This document shows, in pieces, positions 25,554-34,122 of a DNA stretch of 64,000 bases (position 1 is its first letter; the number at the start of each line of letters is the position of its first letter). This DNA is from JBALVT01 sp047612385. Its GTDB lineage: Bacteria; Pseudomonadota; Gammaproteobacteria; Pseudomonadales; Halieaceae. Location: the NCBI GenBank assembly GCA_047612385.1, contig JBLGAR010000005.1, positions 9,324-73,323 of the forward strand, written 5' to 3'. The notes beneath the pieces were generated by a model that worked only from the letters and a program-made list of their open reading frames with translations, was not told where the DNA came from and did no database searches. Made by a program: the position numbers and the translations under genes.

Positions 25554-26332
25554 AAGCTAATGACCACTGGGCGTTCTGTGACGGGATGGGGGGTGAACTT
25601 AACATCGACATCGAATACTCGCTTGAAAATACTCTGGGTTAATACGAGCTCTGGTGATCCATAGGCGAGCTGAACACCATCGCGAAGTGCGGTAATTTTG
25701 TCGGCTATGACGCTCATCAGATTGAAGTCGTGTGAAACAACAACAATTGCACAACCGCTGTCTGACAGCCGTTTCAGTGATTGTAGGATCAGCTTTTGAT
25801 GTGCCAAGTCCAGAGCGACAGTGGGTTCGTCCAGCAGCAACAATCTGGGTTTGCGGCTTTCCTCGCGCCAGATTTGAGCGAACACTCGCGCTATTTGTAC
25901 TCTTTGCTTTTCACCGCCTGAGAGCTGTGTATAAATTCTTGTTTGCAAACGAGTCGTATCTGTCGCCTTCATTACCTCTTGAACGATTTGCCTGTCCGCC
26001 TTCAAACCGCTGCTGTGTGGTGTTCTGCCCAGCATGATGACTTCTTCGACGGTATAGGGGAAATTCAGCAAAGAGAGCTGAGGCAGGGTCGCCACCACTT
26101 GCGCTCGTGCGCGTGGTTTCCAGTTTTCGATCGGCTCGCCTAGTAGGTTCAAGCTACCTTGCGTGGGTGTTATATCCCCTATCAGTGTGTGCAGAAGGCT
26201 GGTTTTACCCGCGCCGTTTGGACCAATAACACCGAGGGTCTCGCCGGCATTTAGCTCCAGGTTTATTTTCTGTAGTAGGGGCGGGCCCCAGGGTGCGGTG
26301 TGCACTTTTTTAACTGAAAGAACGCTCATCAT
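25550..26332 (-). CDS. btuD: Vitamin B12 ABC transporter, ATP-binding protein
   Basis: A 260-residue ABC ATPase of the iron/B12 importer type. Walker A GPNGAGKTS is near 35-43, signature LSGGEKQRVQIARVFAQ near 138-154, Walker B LLLLDEP near 165-171 and the switch histidine is in VVSHDFN. The ATG at 26332 overlaps the btuC stop in ATGA, the usual coupling. A much longer in-frame reading upstream merely runs through btuC out of frame and is rejected. Confidence 0.93.
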   Translation of the reverse strand: MMSVLSVKKVHTAPWGPPLLQKINLELNAGETLGVIGPNGAGKTSLLHTLIGDITPTQGSLNLLGEPIENWKPRARAQVVATLPQLSLLNFPYTVEEVIMLGRTPHSSGLKADRQIVQEVMKATDTTRLQTRIYTQLSGGEKQRVQIARVFAQIWREESRKPRLLLLDEPTVALDLAHQKLILQSLKRLSDSGCAIVVVSHDFNLMSVIADKITALRDGVQLAYGSPELVLTQSIFKRVFDVDVKFTPHPVTERPVVISL

Positions 26333-27423
26333 TGCATTCCGTAGTGATGTCGCTTGCGCAGTAAGGAGATAAAGAAGGGCACTCCTATCAGTGCGGTGAC
26401 CACACCTACAGGTAACTCGGCAGGTGCCAATACCAGCCTTGCAAGTGTGTCCGCCAGTACGAGTAAGCAAGCGCCGGCCAGAGCCGAAGCTGGCAGCAGG
26501 GTTTTGTGATCCGGACCCACAATCATTCGCACCATATGCGGCACGATAAGCCCTACAAACGCAATGGTACCGGCCAGTGCCACGGCTGTGCCAACACCGA
26601 TGGCGACACACACGATGAGCGCCAGTTTGACGGTGTCGATATCGATACCCAGATGACGCGCTTCTGACTCACCCAGTAACAGCGCGTTAAGCGCCGTACT
26701 GAACTTTGGAAGTATAAAAAGCACCGAGCCTCCTACGATCGTCGCCATCGCAAGCCTTGTATAATTGGCGCCGTCCAGTCCCCCCATTCGCCACAAGCTG
26801 ATACGCCTGAGTGTTTCATTGTTGGCGTGGAACTCCAGAAGGCTTCCAAGGCTACCCGCCAGTGCCGTGATGGCAATACCCGCCAGCAGCATGGTCGCAA
26901 CTGAAGTGCCCGTGGGTGAAGTTGCCAGTTTATAAACAAGGAGCACTGACAGTAATCCGCCGGTGAACGCACCTAGGGAAACCAGCGACAAATCACCAAT
27001 GTTTGAAGCCACGGTGCCACTGGCGACGATCATAATACTGGCACCGAGTGAGGCGCCGGCGGTAACACCTATCAGGGAGGGGTCGGCGAGAGGGTTGCGA
27101 AACAAACCTTGCATGGCTGCGCCACTGCTTGCCAGTATTGCTCCTATTATCGCCGCCAAAAGCACGCGGGGAAGCCTTATTTGCCCGACAATAACCGCTG
27201 TCTGTTCTTGATGGTTGCCGCTTAGTGTTTGCACGACTCCCTGGATAACTTCTTGATAGCTCAGTGGTACGGCACCACTACCCAAGCTGAAGATAATGAT
27301 AATAGGCAGCAACAGCAAAAACCCTGGAATAACCCAGCGAGGGTGCGTGTCCGGCCGCGTAGTATTCAATCTGCGCACCACTGGGGAAATAAACTGGCCA
27401 TGTCCAGGTGTTGCTCCAGACAA
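26329..27423 (-). CDS. btuC: Vitamin B12 ABC transporter, permease
   Basis: A FecCD-family permease with about ten membrane helices (364 residues from ATG 27423). Family marks are the NPLADPSLIGVTAGASLGA loop near 130, LLAGIAI, and the C-terminal VGLIVPHMVRMIVGPDHKTLLP coupling region. It forms the importer with BtuD and BtuF. The start is uncertain: ATG 27423 lies 58 bases inside cobQ, while GTG and TTG codons down to 27369 (the last overlapping the cobQ stop as TTGA) would shorten the cytoplasmic N-terminus without touching helix 1. Confidence 0.9.
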   Translation of the reverse strand: MSGATPGHGQFISPVVRRLNTTRPDTHPRWVIPGFLLLLPIIIIFSLGSGAVPLSYQEVIQGVVQTLSGNHQEQTAVIVGQIRLPRVLLAAIIGAILASSGAAMQGLFRNPLADPSLIGVTAGASLGASIMIVASGTVASNIGDLSLVSLGAFTGGLLSVLLVYKLATSPTGTSVATMLLAGIAITALAGSLGSLLEFHANNETLRRISLWRMGGLDGANYTRLAMATIVGGSVLFILPKFSTALNALLLGESEARHLGIDIDTVKLALIVCVAIGVGTAVALAGTIAFVGLIVPHMVRMIVGPDHKTLLPASALAGACLLVLADTLARLVLAPAELPVGVVTALIGVPFFISLLRKRHHYGMQ

Positions 27424-28844
27424 TCTGTCAGCCGGTTTATTTCCTGTTCGCGTAGTTCGGCCCTGTCGATTCCAGCAGGCTTTTCCAGCCCGGCCCAGCG
27501 CAGTAACTCTTTAGTGGCTTCTGGCTCGTCAAATAAACCGTGTAGGTAACTGCCGGCGACCTGGCCATCTCCCGAAATGCAACCATCGTGACGTTGATCT
27601 TCAAGTTTTATAAACGCTGCAGCGTGCTCTTCCAAAGCTGTATCGCCGCAGTGAATTTCGTAGCCTGAAACTTGAGTATTTGTATCCAGTAGCACGCCAT
27701 TAATCAGTCGAAGTTGCTTGTGTTGTTTTAGCGCCGTGGTCACAGGTAACCAACCCAGAGCGGCGCTGGTTCCCGCAGGGCCTTCGATACCTTCAAGGTC
27801 TGAAATCGTTTCGCCCAACATCTGATAGCCGCCGCAGATTCCCAGAACTTTGCCTCCATAGCGCAAATGCCGCTCGATGGCTTTGTCCCAGGCATTTTCT
27901 CTTATCCACTCGAGGTCAGCGCGCACATTTTTGCTACCGGGAATAATGATGAGATCTGCCGGTGGGATTTTCTGGCCCGGCCCAATAAACTGCAAATTGA
28001 CTTGAGGGTGACTGCGCAGCGGATCAAAGTCAGTATGGTTGGAAATCCTGGGTAGCACTGGCACGATGACGTTCAGAACTGCTTCGCTGGTGTCTGGCTG
28101 CTCGACATCAATCGCGTCCTCCGCATCCAGCTGCAGGTTCATAAGATAGGGTAGAACGCCCAGCACTGGTTTCCCGGTTCGTTTTTCTAACCATTCGAGT
28201 CCTGGCTCCAACAATGCTATATCGCCCCTGAAGCGATTGATGACAAAACCGATCACCCGGTTTTGCTCGCTGGGTGAAAGCAGGTCCAGTGTTCCCGTTA
28301 AATGGGCAAAGACGCCTCCACGATCGATATCGGCGATAATAATAACCGGTACATCGGCTTCCTCTGCGAAGCCCATGTTGGCAATGTCCCTGTCTCGTAA
28401 ATTAATCTCTGCCGGACTGCCCGCACCTTCTACGATGATCGCCTGATATTGCTGCTTCAGCCTTGACCAGGATTCAAGAACGGCCTTCATAGCAGTCGTT
28501 TTATACTGATGATAGTCGGTGGCCTCCATATCAAATCGGGCCTGACCGTGAATAATGATTTGCGCCTTGGTGTCTGACGCCGGTTTTAACAGCACCGGGT
28601 TCATGTCCGTGTGCGCAGGAGTATTTGCCGCCATGGCTTGAAGCGCCTGCGCTCTTCCAATCTCTCCCCCGTCAGTGGTAACGGCGCTATTGAGCGCCAT
28701 ATTCTGAGGTTTGAAAGGTGCTACTTTTACGCCTCTGCGGCTTAGCGCCCGACACAATCCAGTGACTAAGACTGTCTTGCCCGCGTCGGAAGTGGTTCCC
28801 TGAACCATTAAGGCATAGGGTTTTGGGCCTTTAGAAGTCGACAC
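27366..28844 (-). CDS. cobQ: Cobyric acid synthase (glutamine amidotransferase)
   Basis: CobQ (CbiP) amidates adenosylcobyrinate a,c-diamide at four positions. The 492-residue protein has the N-terminal ATP domain (MVQGTTSDAGKTVL near 13-26; PFKPQNMALNS) and IDRGGVFAHLTGT near 170. A class I-like glutaminase domain has GGYQMLGE (C in KVLGICGG as nucleophile, near 340). Its presence beside cobO shows that corrinoids are handled before the cobyric acid stage. No corrin-ring genes are in the window. It overlaps the cobO end by 14 bases. Confidence 0.94.
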   Translation of the reverse strand: MSTSKGPKPYALMVQGTTSDAGKTVLVTGLCRALSRRGVKVAPFKPQNMALNSAVTTDGGEIGRAQALQAMAANTPAHTDMNPVLLKPASDTKAQIIIHGQARFDMEATDYHQYKTTAMKAVLESWSRLKQQYQAIIVEGAGSPAEINLRDRDIANMGFAEEADVPVIIIADIDRGGVFAHLTGTLDLLSPSEQNRVIGFVINRFRGDIALLEPGLEWLEKRTGKPVLGVLPYLMNLQLDAEDAIDVEQPDTSEAVLNVIVPVLPRISNHTDFDPLRSHPQVNLQFIGPGQKIPPADLIIIPGSKNVRADLEWIRENAWDKAIERHLRYGGKVLGICGGYQMLGETISDLEGIEGPAGTSAALGWLPVTTALKQHKQLRLINGVLLDTNTQVSGYEIHCGDTALEEHAAAFIKLEDQRHDGCISGDGQVAGSYLHGLFDEPEATKELLRWAGLEKPAGIDRAELREQEINRLTDCLEQHLDMASLFPQWCAD

Positions 28845-29460
28845 CTTCGCGTGCCTTTATTCCCGCTTTGAAAGCGTGTTTGATTTCCTTGACCTCTGAT
28901 ACGGTATCCATGATTTCCTGGAGCGCTGCACCGCCACCACGACCTGTTACCACCACACTCTGCTCCGCAGGCCTGGAAGCCAATGCAGCGATAAGTTCTG
29001 CCTCGGGCAAGTAGTCATAGGCGATCATGTAGGTCATCTCGTCCAACACCACCAGATCGTAGCTGGGGTCTTCGAGCATAGGTTTTGCGACCGCCCAGGT
29101 TCTTACGGCTGCGGCAATGTCGGCGCTTCTATCTTGTGTGTCCCAGGTGAAGCCGGTGCCCATCTGATAAAAAGTTACCTGCGGGCAGTGATCCCGCAGA
29201 TAAATTTCTTCGCCGGACAACTGCACGCCTTTTATAAATTGAACAACACCCACTTTGTGACCATAGCCTAAAGCGCGCATAACCATGCCGAAGGCAGAGC
29301 TGGACTTTCCTTTGCCGTTGCCGGTTAGCAAAATGGCGACGCCACGCTCGGTATCAGCCGCTTCTATATTGGCATCCACGTTGGATTTCTGCTTCTCCAT
29401 AGCCGATTTGTGTTTGGCATTTTTACGATCGTTTTTGTCTTGTGTGTCGTTGCTCATCAA
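28831..29460 (-). CDS. cobO: Cob(I)yrinic acid a,c-diamide adenosyltransferase
   Basis: CobO/BtuR-type adenosyltransferase that attaches the 5'-deoxyadenosyl upper ligand. The 209-residue protein has a polar, lysine-rich 38-residue N-terminal extension. Then come the P-loop TGNGKGKSSSAFG, VGVVQFIKG, the cobalamin/ATP region TWDTQDR and VLDEMTYMIAYDYL. The two leading ATG codons (29460, 29457) cannot be distinguished. AGGAGA lies just upstream. It is 9 bases after btuB. Confidence 0.93.
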   Translation of the reverse strand: MMSNDTQDKNDRKNAKHKSAMEKQKSNVDANIEAADTERGVAILLTGNGKGKSSSAFGMVMRALGYGHKVGVVQFIKGVQLSGEEIYLRDHCPQVTFYQMGTGFTWDTQDRSADIAAAVRTWAVAKPMLEDPSYDLVVLDEMTYMIAYDYLPEAELIAALASRPAEQSVVVTGRGGGAALQEIMDTVSEVKEIKHAFKAGIKAREGVDF

Positions 29461-29469
29461 ACTTCTCCT

Positions 29470-31332
29470 TTAGAAGGTATATCTCACTCCGGCATATGCC
29501 GCGGCGCCACTGGTGTTGTACGCGGGAATCTCTGAGTATTCCTTGTCGAAGAGATTCTCCATTCGCGCGTAGAGCTGCAGTCCGGGTACGAATTCATAGC
29601 TGGCGTTGATATCTAGCACGGTATAGTCATCCAAGTCGCTGCGCTGCCCCCGGATGGAGTTTTCACTATCGTAAGAACCTCGGGCATTTAATCCAAGAAC
29701 TAATTTACTGTCGAGACCCTTCCAGTTTACTCCAAGGTTGGCAAGTTGCTTGGGTCGCCGTATTCGAAGCTCACCGTCGGAGTTTTCTGTATCGTTATAC
29801 GTGTAGTTGGCTGTAATCGTCAAAGACTCGCTTAGCGATAATTCTCCGATCAGTTCGACTCCCTTTGATCTCGTGTCGCCGTCGCCCTGGAGATATCCGG
29901 AAAAGTTGACGAGATCGAAGAATATTTCATCTTCGACTTCCTGATTAAAATAGACTACTTCCAGGAAGCTGCCGGAATCCAGCGCCCAGCTTAGTCCTAT
30001 GTCAAATCCCTGAGTATTCTCTTCTTTTAGGCTGGTCTCAGAAGCGGGCGGCGAAGCAAAAGCACCGCCGTTATAGGAGATTTCATACAGGCTGGGGGCT
30101 CTAAACCCGGTGCCGTAGGTGCCTCTAAGTTTCAGCTCACCAGTCGCCACAGCAAACAAGTAGGCGCCGCTCAATCGATAGGAGGTATGCGTCCCAAAAT
30201 CGTCGTTGTCGTCATATCGAGCGCCCGCGGTTACAAATATTTGATCATTGAAGCGACCCTGATACTCAGCGTAGTAACCGCTTTGGTCACGATCGGTATC
30301 GAAGGTTCCATCGTCTATTGAGCTGTTTTCAAGCTCAGCACCGTAGATTAGTCGGAAGTCTTCGCCGGAGGAATAACTACCCAGATAATTCCAACTCTCC
30401 AGTTCACCATCTGCAAAGAAGCTGAGCGACTCCTCTGAAAAGAATTCGCGCTCAGTTGTATTTCCGCTGTAGGACAACTGGTGGGTAAATGAACCCAGGT
30501 CGAGGTCTGCGGATGCGCGCCAGGCGGAATGATCATAGTCGTCGCTGCAAAGATTGGTGGGAGAGAAGGTGTCCACTGTAAAGCAATCGTCAAACTGATC
30601 TTCCCCACTTACATCGCGAGCCACCACCTGGATACGGAGCGACTCGTTCACATTCCAGCCCAGGCGGCCGTGAACGGTAGTGTTCTCATAGCCGTCGCTA
30701 TCTTTTGGGGACGTATCTGCAATTAGGGCGTTGAATCCGTCCGTTTCGAAATCGGTCGCACTCAGGAAGAAATCCACCGACTCATTGCCACCGCCAAGCT
30801 GGGCCGCAAGCTGCTCCGAACCATAGCGGCCGGCTTCCGCACTCACGGTGCCGTTCAAACCGGTCCGCTGTGTTTGTGTGGATATATTCACTACACCACC
30901 GGCGTCAGCCCCAAACATCAATCCTTGAGGGCCGCGTAGAATTTCTACCCGCTCAATCCCGTTGCTTAATAGCTGCTCGAATTTTGGACCACTTTGTGTG
31001 CCGGCGACATCGGATACATCGATCCCGTCAATCAACACCAGAGTACGATAACCTTCTTCGCCACGAATACGCAGGGAAGTGGTTTTCCCCGGGCCTCCGG
31101 TATTGCTCACGCCAATCGCTGGCTGGCTACGCAAAATTTCGAACAGTGAATTGTAACCACGCTGTTCAATTTCTTTACCGGTTACGACGGAAACCGACGT
31201 ACCTATCTCGCGCAGTGGCATTTCCACGCGGGACGATATGATGATGATTTCTTCAAGTTTGTTATCGGCAAGGGCAGCTAAGCTGTTTGAGCAGGCGATA
31301 GCCAGCACCGAAAGTGGAAATAGATTTTTCAT
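29470..31332 (-). CDS. btuB: TonB-dependent vitamin B12 receptor
   Basis: A 620-residue outer-membrane receptor. A signal peptide ends near ALA21. A TonB box-like LEEIIIISSR is followed by the plug (residues about 30-150: SVVTGKEIEQRGYNSLFEILRSQP, VLIDGIDVSD, RVEILRGPQGLMFG) and a 22-strand barrel ending YAGVRYTF. The assignment as the cobalamin receptor rests on the upstream cobalamin riboswitch, the B12 genes behind it and the BtuB-like length. TonB energises uptake, but no tonB gene is in view. Confidence 0.92.
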   Translation of the reverse strand: MKNLFPLSVLAIACSNSLAALADNKLEEIIIISSRVEMPLREIGTSVSVVTGKEIEQRGYNSLFEILRSQPAIGVSNTGGPGKTTSLRIRGEEGYRTLVLIDGIDVSDVAGTQSGPKFEQLLSNGIERVEILRGPQGLMFGADAGGVVNISTQTQRTGLNGTVSAEAGRYGSEQLAAQLGGGNESVDFFLSATDFETDGFNALIADTSPKDSDGYENTTVHGRLGWNVNESLRIQVVARDVSGEDQFDDCFTVDTFSPTNLCSDDYDHSAWRASADLDLGSFTHQLSYSGNTTEREFFSEESLSFFADGELESWNYLGSYSSGEDFRLIYGAELENSSIDDGTFDTDRDQSGYYAEYQGRFNDQIFVTAGARYDDNDDFGTHTSYRLSGAYLFAVATGELKLRGTYGTGFRAPSLYEISYNGGAFASPPASETSLKEENTQGFDIGLSWALDSGSFLEVVYFNQEVEDEIFFDLVNFSGYLQGDGDTRSKGVELIGELSLSESLTITANYTYNDTENSDGELRIRRPKQLANLGVNWKGLDSKLVLGLNARGSYDSENSIRGQRSDLDDYTVLDINASYEFVPGLQLYARMENLFDKEYSEIPAYNTSGAAAYAGVRYTF

Positions 31333-31439
31333 GATTATGCCTCAATAGCCTAAATAATGGCGACTGAGGGAGGGGATTCAGGAAACAAAATACCGGAGTA
31401 TCGGGCAGCCTATAATGAAGCCCTCCGCTCCATCGTTGA
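31333..31439 (-). other. btuB leader between riboswitch and start codon
   Basis: On the minus strand this stretch holds the possible expression platform. The short stem ATAC-TCCG-GTAT near 31384-31395 is followed by TTTTG and TTT. Complementary GGAGGG and CCCTCC segments lie on either side. TGAGGC precedes the btuB ATG. The switch could act on termination or on translation. Confidence 0.4.
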
Positions 31440-31585
31440 ATGCAAACAGGCAGGTGTCGGGCTCACAGCAGATGCTGTATACCGTTGCGGGGGCAGCGGT
31501 GGATGTTACCCAGAGGTAATACCACACTTCCCATTTAACCCACCCAGCAGTCCATAGGATTGCGGTGGGCACCTGTTACAGGGCC
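31440..31585 (-). promoter_or_regulatory. Cobalamin riboswitch
   Basis: Reading the minus strand, the segment shows ACAGGTGCC at the 5' side, TTAAATGGGAAGTGTGG, and CACCGCTGCCCCCGCAACGG. It ends in the B12 box AGCCCGACACCTGCC (plus-strand 31449-31463). The order and spacing are those of the adenosylcobalamin aptamer, and ACAGGTG can pair with CACCTG of the box. It lies between cobC and btuB, so it controls btuB-cobO-cobQ-btuC-btuD-cobU-cobT-btuF but not cobS-cobC. The exact ends are approximate. Confidence 0.92.
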
Positions 31586-31612
31586 GCACTTTAGGGTTAG
31601 CTGGTGGAAAAG

Positions 31613-32179
31613 TCAAACCATAGAAACGGGCGCGCCGTGGTGGAAATCCAGATCAAAGAGCGCCTCCATCGGGCGTCTGTGGAGTAAGCATGCCAAAACT
31701 CGTAGAGAGCCCGCGTGTGCAACGACAAGCGTGGGTGTTTGCGGAAGGTTGGGCCGGTTGAGCGTCTCTTCATAGAAATCGGCTATGCGGGCATGCAACT
31801 GCTGAACGCTTTCGCCTCCGGGAGGGGGTATGTTGATCCAATCACTTCCCCATGCGCGCATAGTATCCGGATCCCGATCATAAATTTCTTCCCAGGATTT
31901 TCCCTCCCAGTCACCGAAGTTGATCTCTCGCAGCCTGGGGTCCGAAGCAATGCCTATATTCATGTGCTCGGCAAGAATCTGCGCGGTTTCCATAGTGCGG
32001 CTAAGGTCACTGCAATAAATGCGTTCTGGAAAAGGGCTCGGCCAGTTTTGCGCAAGATCGCTAATTGCGTCGACGCCGTCATTGGTAAGAGAAACATCAA
32101 GCTGGCCAATGCACTGACCCTCAGATATCTCCGCAAAGCCATGGCGCAATAAGGTCGTTGAAAATATCACCGGCATCAT
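31613..32179 (-). CDS. cobC: Alpha-ribazole phosphatase (histidine phosphatase family)
   Basis: Removes the 5'-phosphate from alpha-ribazole phosphate or from adenosylcobalamin phosphate. The 188-residue protein has the phosphoglycerate mutase-type catalytic motif LLRHGFAE near 9-16, the SDLSRTMETA region, REINFGDWEGKSWEEI and the second histidine in VVAHAGSLR. CobC function is inferred from its position 3 bases behind cobS and next to the B12 genes; the fold alone would not decide it. Confidence 0.88.
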   Translation of the reverse strand: MMPVIFSTTLLRHGFAEISEGQCIGQLDVSLTNDGVDAISDLAQNWPSPFPERIYCSDLSRTMETAQILAEHMNIGIASDPRLREINFGDWEGKSWEEIYDRDPDTMRAWGSDWINIPPPGGESVQQLHARIADFYEETLNRPNLPQTPTLVVAHAGSLRVLACLLHRRPMEALFDLDFHHGAPVSMV

Positions 32180-32182
32180 CTC

Positions 32183-32980
32183 TCAGCTTACAATTGCTGC
32201 CAAGAGTAAGTACGTGGCCAGTTCAACAAACTGGTTGGCGGCACCCAGGCTGTCACCGGTGATACCTGCAATTTTTCGTCGAAAGAAGACGCCGCTTAAA
32301 ACAGTGCAAACTATCGCGCACAGCAAGATCGATATTGTGAATTCGCCCGCGAAAAGCATCGTTATCAGAAATGTCCCGCCGCTTGCGGCGAGCAACCGCC
32401 GGGCGGTAACAGAGCCAACGAATGGGTTTCCGGTTCCGTCACCCACGTAGGGAAAAAAACGCAGCAAGGGCAGAGTCGACCAGCGGCCGAGCACATGAGC
32501 CACAATCAAAGCGGAAGATATTGCATGATCGGACAGTGCCTCCAGCGCGGTGAACTTTAGCAATACTACTAAAACAAGCGCTAATCCCCCATAGGTCCCA
32601 ATCCTGCTGTCTTTCATAATGCGCAGTTTGTCGTCGACGGTCCAGCCACCACCTATGCCGTCGGCCGAATCAGCCAGGCCATCTTCATGAAAGGCGCCCG
32701 TGCTTACAATGGTAGCAGTCATGGCTAATACAATTGCGATCGAGGCCGGCCAGACAAGATGTGCCAGTTCGAACACGCCCGCGCCTATGAGACCTATGAG
32801 CAATCCTACCAACGGGAAATAGCTGACAGACTTTCCCTGCAGCTGGGGGTCATAGGCAAAAGCCGGCAATGGAATCCGCGTCAGGAAGGTGACAGCATGG
32901 GCCAGTGCCATCACTTCAGCGTGAAGAGGAACACCTGCGAACTTCGTATCGGCGTCCGGTGGGTTGTCGTTATTGGTCAT
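32183..32980 (-). CDS. cobS: Adenosylcobinamide-GDP ribazoletransferase (cobalamin synthase)
   Basis: Inner-membrane enzyme joining the activated lower ligand to adenosylcobinamide-GDP, the last assembly step of B12. The 265-residue protein has several membrane helices and the family motif HEDGLADSADGIGGG (about 100-114). LTRIPLP near 33 and RKIAGITGDSLGAANQ near the end are also conserved. ATG 32980 is chosen because CAGGA lies 8 bases upstream; an in-frame ATG at 33028 lacks such a site. It is the first gene of the minus-strand cluster. Confidence 0.93.
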   Translation of the reverse strand: MTNNDNPPDADTKFAGVPLHAEVMALAHAVTFLTRIPLPAFAYDPQLQGKSVSYFPLVGLLIGLIGAGVFELAHLVWPASIAIVLAMTATIVSTGAFHEDGLADSADGIGGGWTVDDKLRIMKDSRIGTYGGLALVLVVLLKFTALEALSDHAISSALIVAHVLGRWSTLPLLRFFPYVGDGTGNPFVGSVTARRLLAASGGTFLITMLFAGEFTISILLCAIVCTVLSGVFFRRKIAGITGDSLGAANQFVELATYLLLAAIVS

Positions 32981-33079
32981 AGTGGCATCCTGAGCTGGGT
33001 GCAGATTCCAGAAAACTACTGACTGCAATCTGTGATTGCGCGTAAAATTCCGTTTCGTAAAACAGCATAGCAGCAGAGT

Positions 33080-33595
33080 ATGTCTCAGGTGAAGATTACG
33101 CCTAAAATGGAAGCCCAGGTTGAAACCTTATTGGGGAGAGCGCCTCGCGGTCTTCAAGAAGTACCCGTGATGAGTCCAGGGGGTGATCCTATGGTGATTC
33201 GAGTCGCCTCATTGGTCGATCGCAAACCGTTTCCGACAATGTATTGGCTGATCGATAAAGATTTGTGTTATCGAATTGACCGCGAAGAGGCGGGCGGCTT
33301 GATACAAAGGTTACAAGCACAGGTCGATGCTGACTCGGTTTTGCAAAGTGCGATGGTTAAAGATCATGCCGCACACGTAAAACTGCGCAATAGCTATCTA
33401 TCGGATTCGATAAAAGCGCAACTTGAAGCGCTAAATTTTTTCGATGTCCTACAAACCAGAGGCATTGGTGGCATCGAAGATCCGGTGCGAATTCGCTGTT
33501 TGCATACTTGGTACGCAGCGCATCTGGTGGTTGGCAATATCATTGGGGCGCTATTGGACGATCACTGGAGAGCTTCTTCGGTTGAAGGTGATTAA
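33080..33595 (+). CDS. DUF501 family protein
   Basis: A 171-residue cytosolic protein. Family marks are the pattern PMVIRVASL..RKPFPTMYWLIDK near residues 36-60 and the C-terminal RCLHTWYAAHLVVGNIIG near 140-158. The function of DUF501 is unknown; in many bacteria it lies near enolase or ppx genes, but not here. It is divergent from cobS, with only about 100 bases between starts, so the promoters probably overlap. The start ATG 33080 was chosen for its family-like N-terminus. Confidence 0.85.
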   Translation: MSQVKITPKMEAQVETLLGRAPRGLQEVPVMSPGGDPMVIRVASLVDRKPFPTMYWLIDKDLCYRIDREEAGGLIQRLQAQVDADSVLQSAMVKDHAAHVKLRNSYLSDSIKAQLEALNFFDVLQTRGIGGIEDPVRIRCLHTWYAAHLVVGNIIGALLDDHWRASSVEGD

Positions 33596-33640
33596 AGAGT
33601 AGTTAAGACTAACCTATAGAAAATTCTTGGAGGAAAAGGG

Positions 33641-34027
33641 ATGCTGTCTCGACCTGTGGGCCTACTAATTCCGTTGTTGATAGCCGGCTTAATGACGGGC
33701 TGTATAGAAAAACAATCATCTGAAGCACTGTTAACAGAAGCTAACAGTCGCGAATTGCGCCCGGCTGAGCCGCAGATCGCCAAGATCTATGACCGCAGTT
33801 GTCGAAACTGCCACACGATTGCAGCGACGGGTGCACCGCTTACGGGTGATTCTGCCCAGTGGTCATTGCGCCTGGAAAAAGGCATGTCTACCCTGGTCAA
33901 TAATGTCGTTGGCGGTATTGGTGGTATGCCACCCCTGGGTATGTGCATGGATTGTAATCTAGAAGAGTTTGAAGCTTTGGTAGTCTTTATGGCGCAGATA
34001 AAGACTGACAGTAACGACAATGGTTAG
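33641..34027 (+). CDS. Cytochrome c5-like lipoprotein
   Basis: A 128-residue protein with a lipoprotein signal (LMTGC, acylated C21) and one haem site, C54-R-N-C57-H58. The axial methionine is probably M96 in GGMPPLG, followed by C102 and C105 as in cytochrome c5, where this pair can form a disulphide. It is a likely electron carrier attached to a membrane on the periplasmic side. SD sequence TTGGAGGAAAAGGG precedes ATG 33641. No oxidase or reductase gene is adjacent, so its partner is unknown. Confidence 0.88.
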   Translation: MLSRPVGLLIPLLIAGLMTGCIEKQSSEALLTEANSRELRPAEPQIAKIYDRSCRNCHTIAATGAPLTGDSAQWSLRLEKGMSTLVNNVVGGIGGMPPLGMCMDCNLEEFEALVVFMAQIKTDSNDNG

Positions 34028-34122
34028 CTGGGAATTGGGCCAGATGGCTTTTGATACATCTCAAAACACTTTCAGCATTTCGTCTCAGACCTGTTGGACA
34101 TTGACGACACCCAGGCGACCTC

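Noticed and set aside
26333..26611. Upstream extension of btuD to 26611
   Set aside because: The added 93 residues are rich in C, R and H and are an out-of-frame reading of btuC; ATG 26332 overlaps the btuC stop as usual.
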